The position numbers and the translations under genes were made by a program. A stretch of 64,000 nucleotides of DNA from Lachnospiraceae bacterium. GTDB taxonomy: Bacteria > Bacillota > Clostridia > Lachnospirales > Lachnospiraceae. The notes below the pieces were generated by a model. The model searched no databases. It was not told the DNA's origin and saw nothing but the letters and a program-made list of their open reading frames with translations. The stretch is from contig JAFUNC010000007.1 in assembly GCA_017473115.1 (NCBI GenBank), forward strand, positions 62,001 to 126,000, read 5' to 3'. Positions 15,958-25,793 of the stretch are shown here, piece by piece; position 1 is the first letter of the stretch; the number at the start of each line of letters is the position of its first letter.

Positions 15958-18192
15958 ATGCTTGGTAAAAAGATTACGAATCTGACAATTTTAAAAGAGA
16001 AAGGCTTCGTAGTGCCGGAGTTTCTTGTGGTAAAACCGGGAGAAGAGATTTCTGTTTCGGATATTCCCTGGGATATTTGTTCCGTACGTTCTTCCGCGAA
16101 TATGGAAGATGGTGCGGATAGCAGTTTTGCGGGGCAGTTTGACACCTATCTGAATGTGGAAAAAGCAGATGTACCGGCAAAGATGGAAGAATGTCGCGCT
16201 TCTGTAGGAAAACCGGCTGTACAGGAGTATCTTGCGAATCGGGGCTTGAATGCCGATGCACTTCAAATGAATGTGATTGTGCAACAAATGATTCCGGCGG
16301 AAGTGTCCGGCGTTTGTTTTACGGCAAATCCCCAAGGGCTTTTGAATGAAACGGTAATTGTTGCGGGAAAAGGAACCGGAGATAACGTGGTAGAGGATAA
16401 AACAGATACTACCGCCTATTATTATAATACAACCGACGGGAATTATTATTATGAGGGTGCCGAGGATTATTTGGGCGATGCCATGGTACAGAAACTGGTA
16501 CAAACCGCAACGGATATGACTGAGGTGCTCGGTCCCTATTTAGACATAGAATTTGCCGTATGGAACGGTGATTTATATATACTGCAGGCAAGGGATATTA
16601 CCACCGTTCACGGAGAAACACCGTTAATTCTCGATAACAGTAATATTGTGGAAAGTTATCCCGGCATCAGTCTGCCCTTGACCTGTTCCTTTGTAAATAT
16701 TGTATACAGCGGAGTATTTCGGAGTATCAGTAACCGTGTATTAAAAAATAAAAAGCAATTGTACAAGTACGAAAGTGTTTTTACCAATATGGTAGGCGAC
16801 GTAAACGGTCGTATGTATTATAAAATCAGCAATTGGTATACGCTGATTAAGTTTTTACCCATGAATGGTAAGATTATTCCCATCTGGCAGGACATGTTGG
16901 GCGTCAAAGTGCGAAGTTATGATGCGCAGGCGGTAAAACTGCCCTGGTATGTGCGCTTGGGTACATATTTCAATGTGGTATATGAAATGCTACGTGTACC
17001 GAAGAATATGGAGAAACTAAATCGTGATTTTATCAAGATTAACGAAGGTTTTTATACGAAATACCACGATGAAATTTCGGCAGGGGAATTGAAAGAATTA
17101 TATGATGAGTTATATGCTACATTACTTTCCTGCTGGGATGTGACTTTATTAAATGATATGTATTCGTTTCTTTTTACGGGCATGGTAAAGAAGCGTCTGG
17201 GCGAGGAAAGCAATGAGGTGATTTCCGGTATTTCCAATATCGAAAGTTTAAAGCCCATCAAAGAAATGATTCGTCTGGCGTTTGAGAAAAAAGACTTGAC
17301 GGAAGCGGAATACCGGGAGCACTTTGATGCTTATATCAAAGAATACGGTGACCGTAATTTGGAAGAACTGAAATTGGAAAGCAAAACGTTTCGAAGTCAT
17401 CCGGAACTTTTGGAAGAAAAGTTGGAAGAATATAATCGGGATCCGGAGAAACTAGCAGATATGTATGCAAACCTTTATGCAGAGGATGCGGTCTTCAAAC
17501 CCTTAAAAGGATTCAACGGATTTCTTGCAACAAATGCGGCAAAAGGCATTGCAAACCGTGAAATTTCCAGATTGAACCGAAGCCGTATATTCGGAATCGT
17601 GCGATTGATTTTTACCCGTATGGGACGGATTTTTGCGGAAGCCAATCTTTTGGAAACACCGGAAGACATATTCTGGATTACGGCAGAAGAGGCTTTCTCG
17701 CTCATAGACAATCCGGTGCCGATGCAGGAACGTGTGGCGGAGCGCAAAGCAAAGTATGAAGTGTATCGGTTACTTCCCGCATATCAGCGCCTGATTTTTA
17801 TGGAACGGGAATTCGATAAAAATCACAGAAGCATCAATGCACATGTATTTCAATCAACGGATGATCAATTAAAAGGAATTCCCTGTTCTGACGGCATTGC
17901 GGAAGGGGAGGCTCTTGTGGTAACCGATGTCACTAAGGTAAAAGAGTATCAGAACAAAATCCTTGTGACTAAAATGACAGATCCCGGCTGGGTTTTTCTT
18001 CTGGTGAGTGCCAAGGGTGTCATTTCCGAGAAAGGTTCCCTTCTTTCTCACACGGCCATTATTTCCAGGGAAATTAAAATTCCTTCCGTGGTTGGTGTAG
18101 AGAATTTGATGAGTACGGTGCGAAGCGGCGATAAAATTCGTATGAACGGCAATACGGGAGAGATTGAAATCCTTGAGCGTGCTCCACAATAA
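15958..18192 (+). CDS. PEP-synthase/rifampicin-phosphotransferase-like dikinase
   Basis: A 744-aa intact paralogue of the frameshifted gene at 11533-14048. The ATP-grasp domain comes at once, with RSSANMEDGADSSFAGQFD from residue 44 and NVIVQQMIPAEVSGVCFTAN further on. A long helical central region follows, and the C-terminus has the swivelling domain with the phosphohistidine in LLSHTAIISREIKIPSVVG near residue 698. There is no TIM-barrel PEP/pyruvate domain as in PPDK, as in rifampicin phosphotransferase-type enzymes, so the acceptor may be a small alcohol or lipid. Twelve bases follow the UbiA stop and 41 precede the GNAT gene. Its context argues for phosphorylation of a cluster intermediate and against a central-metabolism role. 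Confidence 0.85.
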   Translation: MLGKKITNLTILKEKGFVVPEFLVVKPGEEISVSDIPWDICSVRSSANMEDGADSSFAGQFDTYLNVEKADVPAKMEECRASVGKPAVQEYLANRGLNADALQMNVIVQQMIPAEVSGVCFTANPQGLLNETVIVAGKGTGDNVVEDKTDTTAYYYNTTDGNYYYEGAEDYLGDAMVQKLVQTATDMTEVLGPYLDIEFAVWNGDLYILQARDITTVHGETPLILDNSNIVESYPGISLPLTCSFVNIVYSGVFRSISNRVLKNKKQLYKYESVFTNMVGDVNGRMYYKISNWYTLIKFLPMNGKIIPIWQDMLGVKVRSYDAQAVKLPWYVRLGTYFNVVYEMLRVPKNMEKLNRDFIKINEGFYTKYHDEISAGELKELYDELYATLLSCWDVTLLNDMYSFLFTGMVKKRLGEESNEVISGISNIESLKPIKEMIRLAFEKKDLTEAEYREHFDAYIKEYGDRNLEELKLESKTFRSHPELLEEKLEEYNRDPEKLADMYANLYAEDAVFKPLKGFNGFLATNAAKGIANREISRLNRSRIFGIVRLIFTRMGRIFAEANLLETPEDIFWITAEEAFSLIDNPVPMQERVAERKAKYEVYRLLPAYQRLIFMEREFDKNHRSINAHVFQSTDDQLKGIPCSDGIAEGEALVVTDVTKVKEYQNKILVTKMTDPGWVFLLVSAKGVISEKGSLLSHTAIISREIKIPSVVGVENLMSTVRSGDKIRMNGNTGEIEILERAPQ

Positions 18193-18233
18193 AAAGGCAG
18201 TTTGAACGATAAAACAAAATTTGAAGAAGAGGT

Positions 18234-19328
18234 ATGGCGGTGAATTGCATACATTTTACCAATGAAGAAAAATACATCAAAGATTTTATTAAATTACCGG
18301 GGAAATTGTATTCCAAGGCAGACAATATGGAGGATGCGCAGGATATGAAAGCATTGCTTAAGGGAGAACATCCTTTAAGCGGTTATTTTAAGTTGTATCC
18401 GTTTCTTGTTTATGATAACAGGCAGGTTGTGGGACGTTTTGGAATTACGGTTTATCCGAATGATACTACGGCCTATCTTGGCTTTTATGAATGTGCGGAC
18501 CGGGACGAGGTCGCAAAGATGATTTTTGAAGAGGCAGAGAACTTTGCGGGAGAACTTGGATGTGAGAGGATAGAAGGCCCCGTGGATGCTTCTTTCTGGA
18601 TTAAATATCGTTTGAAGATTAATCTTTTTGACCGGTTACCTTATACGGGTGAGCCGTACAATAAGGAATATTATTTGAAACAGTTTACGGATAACGGCTT
18701 TTGCGTGAGCCAGCATTATACGTCAAATTTTTATGAGCCTTTGGCTGCAGAAAATGAAGATCCTTTGTATGATAACCGTTTGGCCATGTTTACGGAAAAA
18801 GGATATGAAATTGAGAGTCCGAATATTAAGGATTATGATGTGATTCTTGGTCAGTTATATAAACTTTTAACGGAACTCTACAGTGATTTCCCTATTTATA
18901 AGGATTTGTCGGAATCGGATTTTCGCAAGGTGTTTGATAATTACAGATATATTCTGAATTTGACCATGGTAAAAATGGCTTACTACAAAGGTGAACCGGT
19001 AGGATTTCTGGTAAGCGTTCCGGATTATGGGAACCGAGTGTATCATCTTAAGAATCCGTTCAATCTTTTAACGGTTTTGAAATTAAAAAAGAAACCGAAA
19101 CAATATGTCATGTTGTATATGGGTGTGGACCAGTCGCACAGAGGATTGGGAAAGGCCTTGGCAGGCAGCATTATGGAAGAGTTGAGAAAGAACGGGTTGC
19201 CAAGTATCGGAGCCCTTGCCAGGGATGGTAAAATTACCCAGAAATACGGAGAGGACTATATTGAGCAGTTATATGAATATGTTTTGTTGGAGAAGAATGT
19301 AACTAAAATATACAAAAGAGAAGGATAA
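18234..19328 (+). CDS. GNAT-fold acyltransferase, YghO/bacterial ceramide synthase-like
   Basis: A 364-aa protein with a GNAT acyl-CoA-binding C-terminal half (MLYMGVDQSHRGLGKALAGS). The N-terminal pattern is GRFGITVYP, then GFYECADRD, then IEGPVDASFW. This overall pattern resembles the YghO-like family that includes the Caulobacter bacterial ceramide synthase, an enzyme that N-acylates a long-chain amine. No serine palmitoyltransferase gene is visible, so the acceptor here need not be a sphingoid base. The ATG at 18234 is very close to its GAAGAAGAGG site; the GTG two codons later is better spaced. Four bases separate its stop from the acyl-AMP ligase, which suggests that the ligase supplies the acyl donor. 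Confidence 0.7.
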   Translation: MAVNCIHFTNEEKYIKDFIKLPGKLYSKADNMEDAQDMKALLKGEHPLSGYFKLYPFLVYDNRQVVGRFGITVYPNDTTAYLGFYECADRDEVAKMIFEEAENFAGELGCERIEGPVDASFWIKYRLKINLFDRLPYTGEPYNKEYYLKQFTDNGFCVSQHYTSNFYEPLAAENEDPLYDNRLAMFTEKGYEIESPNIKDYDVILGQLYKLLTELYSDFPIYKDLSESDFRKVFDNYRYILNLTMVKMAYYKGEPVGFLVSVPDYGNRVYHLKNPFNLLTVLKLKKKPKQYVMLYMGVDQSHRGLGKALAGSIMEELRKNGLPSIGALARDGKITQKYGEDYIEQLYEYVLLEKNVTKIYKREG

Positions 19329-19332
19329 GGAT

Positions 19333-20790
19333 ATGAACTTAGAGAAGGTATTAAAAGAGAATTATATAAAATGGAAAAACAGGGAATATGCCTACGAAAA
19401 AAAGAACGGTGTATATGAAGTCGTTACCTATGGTGATTTTTTGGAGAAGACATGGCGTTTTGCTGCGTTCCTTTTATCCAAAGGTTTTAAAGGGAAAAAC
19501 ATTATGCTGTACGGCGCCAACAGCATTCATTGGATGATCGCGGATCTGGCAGTCCTTCACTATGTCGGTGCCGGTGTTTGTGTATCCAAAGAGTGGAAGT
19601 ATGAAGATATTGCCGGTGCGATTCAATTATTGGATATTCCCTGCGTGCTTTACGGAGAGGATAAAAAAGAGGTAATAGACGAAATACGTAAGACATTTCC
19701 GGAACTTACATATATTTCACTGAATAAACTGGATGACTATATTTCGGATATTACAATGGAAGAAGCGGAGAAGGTATGTATTCCAAGGGAGGAAGATGCC
19801 TGTTGTAAAATTGTTTTTTCCAGCGGTACTACTTCAAAACCGAAGGCAGCGATGTTGTCACGCAAAAATGTATTTGCGGGACTTCCGTCACTTTTACGAA
19901 GATGTCCTTTTAATGAAACAGATGTGGATTACTTATTCTTGCCGTTGAATCATACTTATGGCGGAATTTATAATTACCTGTACTCTCTGGTAACGGGATT
20001 TCGGGTTTACTTATGTTCTTCAGTGAATGATATGGCCAAAGAAATTTTAGAAGTGAATCCTACCATTTTCAGTACTGTTCCTTTGATTTGCAGGAAATTT
20101 TATGAGGGTTACGGAGAACATGTTGGCAAAGCCTTCGGTCCCAATATAAAATATATTTTCTGTGGTGGTGCAAAGTTGGACGAAGAAATATTCCAAGCTT
20201 ATAAAAACAGTGAGTTGAATCTGATGAATGCATACGGATTATCGGAAACCGCTTCTACATTTTCCATTCAGTATCCTTATGACCCTGACAATGAGACGGT
20301 TGGTACGGTGGCAGAGGAAGCCGATGCAGTTATTTTAAATCCGGATGAAAACGGTGTGGGAGAAATTGCAGTAAAAGGTGATTTGGTATTTCTGGGCTAT
20401 GCCGGTGATGAAGAATTAACCGGTAAGGTATTTACGGAAGACGGTTATTTTAAGACCGGTGATATGGGTTATATGTTGCCCGATGAACGAAACGGTGGAT
20501 ATAAGTTGTACATTACGGGACGTATTAAAAAAATTCTGCTCGGGGAAAATGGTGAAAACATTGACCCCGCTCATATCGAGGATATGATTGCCGGGCGGAA
20601 TGACAATATTAACAAAGCATTGGTTTATATGCAGGAAAATACACTGTCCTGTCATATCTATTTAAAGGAGGCGGAAGAACGGGATTGGGATGCCTTCTTC
20701 GAAGAATTGAATGCACAATTACCTTCTTATGAAAAGATCCGCAAATATGATGTATCCGTTGATTCCGTAGAGAAACGTTTAAAACAATAG
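19333..20790 (+). CDS. AMP-forming acyl-CoA synthetase/ligase family protein
   Basis: A 485-aa member of the adenylate-forming (ANL) family, closest in pattern to long-chain fatty acid-CoA ligases. The P-loop-like motif is FSSGTTSKPKAAMLS, the A5 region is NAYGLSETAS, the A7 region is YFKTGDMG and the hinge is GRIKKILLGENGENIDP. The C-terminal subdomain is short. It activates a carboxylic acid with ATP and probably loads CoA or a carrier protein. It is the last gene of the tightly spaced run with UbiA, dikinase and GNAT; the promoter of the next gene begins 41 bases after its stop. No acyl carrier protein gene is next to it. Confidence 0.85.
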   Translation: MNLEKVLKENYIKWKNREYAYEKKNGVYEVVTYGDFLEKTWRFAAFLLSKGFKGKNIMLYGANSIHWMIADLAVLHYVGAGVCVSKEWKYEDIAGAIQLLDIPCVLYGEDKKEVIDEIRKTFPELTYISLNKLDDYISDITMEEAEKVCIPREEDACCKIVFSSGTTSKPKAAMLSRKNVFAGLPSLLRRCPFNETDVDYLFLPLNHTYGGIYNYLYSLVTGFRVYLCSSVNDMAKEILEVNPTIFSTVPLICRKFYEGYGEHVGKAFGPNIKYIFCGGAKLDEEIFQAYKNSELNLMNAYGLSETASTFSIQYPYDPDNETVGTVAEEADAVILNPDENGVGEIAVKGDLVFLGYAGDEELTGKVFTEDGYFKTGDMGYMLPDERNGGYKLYITGRIKKILLGENGENIDPAHIEDMIAGRNDNINKALVYMQENTLSCHIYLKEAEERDWDAFFEELNAQLPSYEKIRKYDVSVDSVEKRLKQ

Positions 20791-20831
20791 GTGTAGGTGT
20801 GTGAAAACCTTGTGAATACGTACTTTTTACA

Positions 20832-20860
20832 TTGACAAAGTATAACAAAAATACTATCAT
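20832..20860 (+). promoter_or_regulatory. Sigma-A-type promoter with possible operator for the Nudix-like regulator
   Basis: TTGACA (20832-20837), a 17-bp spacer and TATCAT (20855-20860) form a good housekeeping promoter. Just downstream, AGTTG and CAACT (about 20864-20883) form a short inverted repeat with a 10-bp centre near the expected transcription start, which could be an autoregulatory site. Confidence 0.65.
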
Positions 20861-20906
20861 TTAAGTTGTAAAGTAGTGCAACTATACTAAGAGACGGGGT
20901 AAAAGA

Positions 20907-21608
20907 ATGAAAAAGACAACATTAGAAGAAAAAGAATTTTTACAGCAATATGACAGTTCCGCGTTTGAGAAGCCGTCCGTGGCTGTGGATGTGCTTATTT
21001 TTACCATTGAAAATGATACCTTAAAGGTAGTAATGGTAGAACGTAAAGAATTTCCTTACAAGGGATGTTTGGCACTGCCCGGTGTATTTGTGGGCATTGA
21101 TGAGAGTCTTGAAGATGCCGTAAAACGTGGCGTAAAAGTAGAAACCGGATTGACGGATATTTATTTTGAGCAACTCTATACATGGGGAGAGGTTAAGAGG
21201 GATCCCCGTATGAGAATTATTTCGGTTTCTTATATGGCAATGGTATCCATTGAACAGTTACGTGCAAAGTCCAAAAACGGTAACATTAGTGATTATTTAT
21301 ATCCGGTGGAAGAAATGCTGAAGGCGGAAAATGAATTGGCATTTGATCATCAGCAGATTATTGCTTATGCAAGGGAGCGAATCAAAAACAAGGTGGAATA
21401 TTCCGATATTGCCTTTAATTTTATGCCTGCAAAATTTACGTTGCCGGGCCTTCAGAAGGTATATGAAATTCTTTTGGATAAGCCTTTGTATAAGGCAAAC
21501 TTCCGTAAAAAAATCAGCCCTATGGTACTGGAAACCGATGAGTCTACTTCGGGAGATGCACATCGCCCCAGTAAATATTATGTGAAAAATCAAGAGTATC
21601 GTCCTTAA
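20907..21608 (+). CDS. NrtR-like Nudix-domain transcriptional regulator with degenerate Nudix box
   Basis: A 233-aa protein with an N-terminal Nudix fold (about 20-150) and a C-terminal winged-helix-like part (FTLPGLQKVYEILL, then FRKKI), the layout of NrtR regulators that sense ADP-ribose-type ligands and repress NAD or sugar genes. The Nudix box reads RGVKVETGL where active enzymes have REUxEExGU, so two of the metal-binding acids are missing and hydrolysis is unlikely. Ligand sensing is therefore the probable role. The ATG follows GAGACGGGG; a promoter sits 47 bases upstream. The regulated genes are not evident: no NAD genes are adjacent, and the neighbours are the lipid-type cluster and a DHH phosphoesterase. 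Confidence 0.75.
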   Translation: MKKTTLEEKEFLQQYDSSAFEKPSVAVDVLIFTIENDTLKVVMVERKEFPYKGCLALPGVFVGIDESLEDAVKRGVKVETGLTDIYFEQLYTWGEVKRDPRMRIISVSYMAMVSIEQLRAKSKNGNISDYLYPVEEMLKAENELAFDHQQIIAYARERIKNKVEYSDIAFNFMPAKFTLPGLQKVYEILLDKPLYKANFRKKISPMVLETDESTSGDAHRPSKYYVKNQEYRP

Positions 21609-21670
21609 ACATTAATATATTGTCCTATGGTTATAAAGTACGAAATCATGGGAACAGTAAAAGGATGAGA

Positions 21671-23227
21671 ATGAAAGGAAAGCAGAAAATGCAGGATTAT
21701 GGGAATACACTCACATTAAACGAATTAGAAAAATATAATCCGATTACCATCCAATGTCATGATAATCCGGATGCGGATGCCATTGCTTCCGGCTATGGAT
21801 TGTACTGCTATTTTAAAAGTAGGGGTAAGGATGTGGAATTGGTTTACAGCGGAAGAAATGTTGTACAGAAAGCCAATTTGCAGTTGATGATTCAATTAAT
21901 TAATATACCGCTTGTGCATATTCCCATAGAAGAGGCGGATATGCATCGTGATGGTCTTTTGATTACGGTGGATTGTCAGTACGGTGCCGGAAATGTAACG
22001 AGTCTTTCGGCAGATACCGTTGCGATTATTGACCATCATCAGGTGGAAATGGAAGATGTGGAACTGAGTCTGATCCATCCGGGCTTGGGTGCATGTTCCA
22101 CGTTAATTTGGAAAATGCTTCGGGAGGTTGGATATGAAGTGACGGACGAGGCAGGGCTTGGTACAGCACTTTATTATGGATTATTTACGGATACGAACCA
22201 GTTTGCTGAGATTTTTAATCCAACGGACCGTGACGCAAGGGATGCGCTTCCTTTTAATCAGTCTATGATTACGACTTTCCGCAATTCCAATATTTCATTG
22301 GAAGAATTGGATATTGCATCTGAGGCAATGCGGGATTACTTTTTCGATGCGGAATATCGCTTTGGCGTAGTACGCGCAAAACCCTGTGATCCGAACATTT
22401 TAGGTTTGATTAATGACTTTCTTTTGCAAGTGGATAAAATGGAAACAAGTGTTGTATTTAATGAAACATCGGATGGGTATAAAATTTCGGTGCGAAGTTG
22501 TGTGCGTGAAGTCAATGCCAGTGAATTGGCCGGTTTTCTGACGGAAGGAATTGGTTCCGGCGGCGGTCATTATGAGAAGGCCGGCGGTTTTATCAGTAAG
22601 AAAAAGTTTGTTTCGAAATGCGGCGACATTTTACCGGAAGAATATATTAAGAACCGGATGAAAGAGTATCATAATTATTTTGAGATGATATATGCCAAAA
22701 CGTATGAAGTTGATTTGTCTGAGTTTCAATTATACGAGAAAGTAAAAGTTCCCATCGGTTATGTCAAAGCAGATGAGGTGGTTCCCGTGGGAACACCGAT
22801 TATTGTACGAACCATGGAAGGTGATACGGATATTATTTGGGTGACAGATAAAGATTATATTATGATTGGTGTGGACGGAGAGGTATATCCCATCAAAGAA
22901 GACAAATTTTTACGTTCCTATGAAACAATGGATCGTGATTATTGTTTTGAACAGGATGTTGTGGATGCACAGTATATCCCGACAATCCGAAATTGCCTTT
23001 CCGGCGAAAACACCCCGATTACTCCTTATGCAAAATGCTGTGTGGCAACCGGTCAGGCACGCATTTATGCAAAGCCGGTTGAAGGCAATGTGAAAGTGTT
23101 TACCCAGTGGGGCAAATATTACAGAGGACGAAAAGGTGATTTTCTGGCAGTTCGTTGCGATGATTTGCATGACGTTTATTTAATTAACAAAAATATTTTT
23201 GCCAGAACATACGCAGAGTGCCAATAA
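21671..23227 (+). CDS. DHH/DHHA1 phosphoesterase (NrnA-like) with C-terminal extension
   Basis: About 518 aa. The first 310 residues are a DHH-DHHA1 phosphoesterase of the NrnA/oligoribonuclease type, with HDNPDADAIASG (Mn-binding), TVDCQYG, the DHH signature IIDHHQ and the GGGHYEKAGGF substrate loop. Such enzymes degrade short oligonucleotides (including pGpG from c-di-GMP) and pAp. The remaining 200 residues are an extension not present in the 328-aa paralogue at 56806-57792 and not recognised by me. Starts at 21665, 21671 and 21689 are possible; 21671 has AAAGGA at good distance. A diguanylate cyclase gene at 33460 gives a loose functional link through pGpG, as inference only. Confidence 0.82.
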   Translation: MKGKQKMQDYGNTLTLNELEKYNPITIQCHDNPDADAIASGYGLYCYFKSRGKDVELVYSGRNVVQKANLQLMIQLINIPLVHIPIEEADMHRDGLLITVDCQYGAGNVTSLSADTVAIIDHHQVEMEDVELSLIHPGLGACSTLIWKMLREVGYEVTDEAGLGTALYYGLFTDTNQFAEIFNPTDRDARDALPFNQSMITTFRNSNISLEELDIASEAMRDYFFDAEYRFGVVRAKPCDPNILGLINDFLLQVDKMETSVVFNETSDGYKISVRSCVREVNASELAGFLTEGIGSGGGHYEKAGGFISKKKFVSKCGDILPEEYIKNRMKEYHNYFEMIYAKTYEVDLSEFQLYEKVKVPIGYVKADEVVPVGTPIIVRTMEGDTDIIWVTDKDYIMIGVDGEVYPIKEDKFLRSYETMDRDYCFEQDVVDAQYIPTIRNCLSGENTPITPYAKCCVATGQARIYAKPVEGNVKVFTQWGKYYRGRKGDFLAVRCDDLHDVYLINKNIFARTYAECQ

Positions 23228-23297
23228 AACTCTTTGATGTGTAAGTGTCGGCGAGAGACGTTTTTAAACAGATGTAAAAACATCTAAGGAGAAACGC

Positions 23298-25748
23298 ATG
23301 GAAAGGAAATATAAATACGATGCCTTTATCAGCTATACGCATGCTGATTTGGATAAGTTTGTAGCAGAAAACCTGCATAAAGAATTGGAAAAATTTCATC
23401 TGCCCAAGGCTTTGGCAAAGAAACGTCCGGGGAAGAAAAATCGTATTGAGAGGGTATTTCGAGACAAGGAAGAGTTGCCGTCTACCAGCGATATGAACGA
23501 TACCATTATGGCGGCTTTGCATGACAGCGAGCACCTGATTGTAATATGTTCGCCCAGACTTCGGGAATCCGTGTGGTGTAAAAAAGAAGTGGAGACATTT
23601 CTGGAGTTGCGCGGCCGGGAGAATATTATGGCGGTTCTGGTGGAAGGAGAACCGGCAGAATCTTTTCCGGAAGCATTATTGTTCCATATTGAAAAAAAGG
23701 AAACGAAAGACGGTGGCATAGAAGAAATTAAAATTCCCAGAGAGCATTTTGCTGCAGACGTACGCGGTAAAAACAAGAGAGCGGTAAAGAAACTGATTCC
23801 CAGGGAAGTGCAGCGTTTGTGTGCCGGAATGTTTCATGTGGATTTTGATGATATCCGTCAGCGCCATAAGGAACAAAAAATGCGTCGGACGCTTCTTTTA
23901 TCAACTATTATAGGGGCTGTCTTTTTTGTGGTGGGGCTTTACAGTACTTTTATGGCAATCCATATTCATAATCAAAACCGTGAACTGGAAGCCTTGTCTG
24001 CAGAAGTACAGAGCAATGCAGAGCAGATTATGCAGCAGAACCGGGAATTGGCATATAAGCAGGCGTTATCGTTAGCGGAGGATGCTGAGAGGTATTTGGA
24101 AGAAGGGAATTGTCAAAAGGCTATTTCAACGGCTGTGGAATCTTTAACGGAAAGCGATGGCGTAGAATTACCCTATACACCGGAGGGGCAGTATGTTTTG
24201 TGTGAAAGTCTGCGCGTATATGACATCGGTGTTACGGCACGGTCTGACTATCAGGTTGAGGTAAAAGGTTGTATTAAAGAAATTAAGCAATCTCCGAATA
24301 AAGAGATATTAGCCATTTTAGATGATACCAAAACGATTACGCTGTTTGACTTAAAGAAGCGACAGTTGGTCACCGTAATTGCTTTGCAGTTATACGGTTC
24401 GGGAAATGAATATGGATTTACTTTTTTAGGGAACGACAGATTTGCCTATATTAATTCAAGTAATGTTATTTGTATTTTGAATCTGGAAACAAAGGAAACC
24501 GTAAAAGAGATTGAACTGAATACGGCGATGACATTGACTTCGGACGAAGAAGGTAAATATCTGGTGGTACAACGGTGGGATGATACTTTTGTTGTGCTGG
24601 ACGGAACAACATATGAAGAAATAGGTGTTACTCCGGATGAACAAAAAGAATTATATATGAGTTTGCCCTATATTTCATCGGAAGGCATTATGGCGTTCGG
24701 TTATGCTGATGAACAGGAAGAATATGATTTATGTTTTATGGATTTGAATACCATGGAAAGAATGTCTTCTTTGGAGTTGGGACATCAGAAAGCCAAAGAC
24801 ATAAAGATAAAAGACGATGTGGCTTATGTAGCGTTGGGTAAATTTGAAGATAAGTATACCGAGGTTGCGGCAGTGGCGGCGGCAGTAGACATTCAAAGCG
24901 GCAAAATAATGTGGGAAACTGCAGTGGACGAGGACGTCCGGGCCGATGAAATTGTGATACCGATGAGTAATAGCGGTACGGAACTGCTTTTTGCTACGAA
25001 TGAGAGTGTCAGCAGAATCAATATGCAAACAGGAGAGATTTCGTTTACTTCTTTTGTGAATGATGAAGTCGCGGATACGGTGGTATATTCGGAACCTTGT
25101 GATTATATGATTTTATTGAAAAACGGCGAGATGATTTATGTCGGTAATGATTTGAATATGACCATAGATATGGGTTACCGGTTTGATTGTAAAACAACGG
25201 ATAATTCGCATGTTTTTTATACGGTTCACGGCATTGCCGTTGCGGAAAATGATGCACACGTCATTACGGTATATACCAATCAAAAAGGACCGGAAATCAA
25301 GGAGACTGATAGGGAAGTTGTGTTGCCTGCAGATGAAGAAACATTATCGGGTAAAGATGCTGAGAGCGTTGCAACATCTTACGGTCTGGAAGATGCCGAG
25401 TATGTTAGAAAAGTCTATTACGATCCGGATAAAAAATATTGTTTCGTTACATATATGGATGATAGTTTTATCGTTTATGATGTGAAGAAAGAACAGATAA
25501 TTTATTCCGGAGATTCAGCCCGTGATACGGAACTGTGCCTTGGTACGGACAGTGAGGGTTATACTTATTTGGCAGGTGTTTATGGTATATATGTTTTGAA
25601 TGAAGATATGTGTCCTGTTATGTGGATCGAGCACGCCAAAGATGTGGATATGGAAAATAAAAAGGTATATTTGAGTTGGAACGGAAAATATTACGAAGCA
25701 CCTCTTTATACTGTGGAGGAGTTGCTGGATATTGCGGGACAACAGTAA
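23298..25748 (+). CDS. TIR-domain transmembrane receptor with C-terminal beta-propeller-like domain
   Basis: 816 aa. An N-terminal TIR domain (about 6-150) begins YDAFISYTHADLDKF and contains RVFRDKEELP and the ESVWCKKEVE stretch, where the Glu after WC is the usual NADase glutamate position of catalytic TIRs. Basic residues (KMRRT) precede one membrane helix near 197-217. A coiled coil (about 225-270) follows, then about 500 residues with repeated strands such as TITLFDLKKRQLV, VICILNLETKETV and VAAVDIQSGKIMW, typical of WD40/PQQ-like propellers. By the positive-inside rule the TIR part is cytoplasmic and the propeller extracellular. Together with the next gene it forms a tandem pair. Ligand and effector role (signalling or NAD depletion) are unknown. 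Confidence 0.8.
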   Translation: MERKYKYDAFISYTHADLDKFVAENLHKELEKFHLPKALAKKRPGKKNRIERVFRDKEELPSTSDMNDTIMAALHDSEHLIVICSPRLRESVWCKKEVETFLELRGRENIMAVLVEGEPAESFPEALLFHIEKKETKDGGIEEIKIPREHFAADVRGKNKRAVKKLIPREVQRLCAGMFHVDFDDIRQRHKEQKMRRTLLLSTIIGAVFFVVGLYSTFMAIHIHNQNRELEALSAEVQSNAEQIMQQNRELAYKQALSLAEDAERYLEEGNCQKAISTAVESLTESDGVELPYTPEGQYVLCESLRVYDIGVTARSDYQVEVKGCIKEIKQSPNKEILAILDDTKTITLFDLKKRQLVTVIALQLYGSGNEYGFTFLGNDRFAYINSSNVICILNLETKETVKEIELNTAMTLTSDEEGKYLVVQRWDDTFVVLDGTTYEEIGVTPDEQKELYMSLPYISSEGIMAFGYADEQEEYDLCFMDLNTMERMSSLELGHQKAKDIKIKDDVAYVALGKFEDKYTEVAAVAAAVDIQSGKIMWETAVDEDVRADEIVIPMSNSGTELLFATNESVSRINMQTGEISFTSFVNDEVADTVVYSEPCDYMILLKNGEMIYVGNDLNMTIDMGYRFDCKTTDNSHVFYTVHGIAVAENDAHVITVYTNQKGPEIKETDREVVLPADEETLSGKDAESVATSYGLEDAEYVRKVYYDPDKKYCFVTYMDDSFIVYDVKKEQIIYSGDSARDTELCLGTDSEGYTYLAGVYGIYVLNEDMCPVMWIEHAKDVDMENKKVYLSWNGKYYEAPLYTVEELLDIAGQQ

Positions 25749-25793
25749 ATTTTTTATATTCAGTAATCAAAGTATTTGTTAAAAGGTGAAAAG

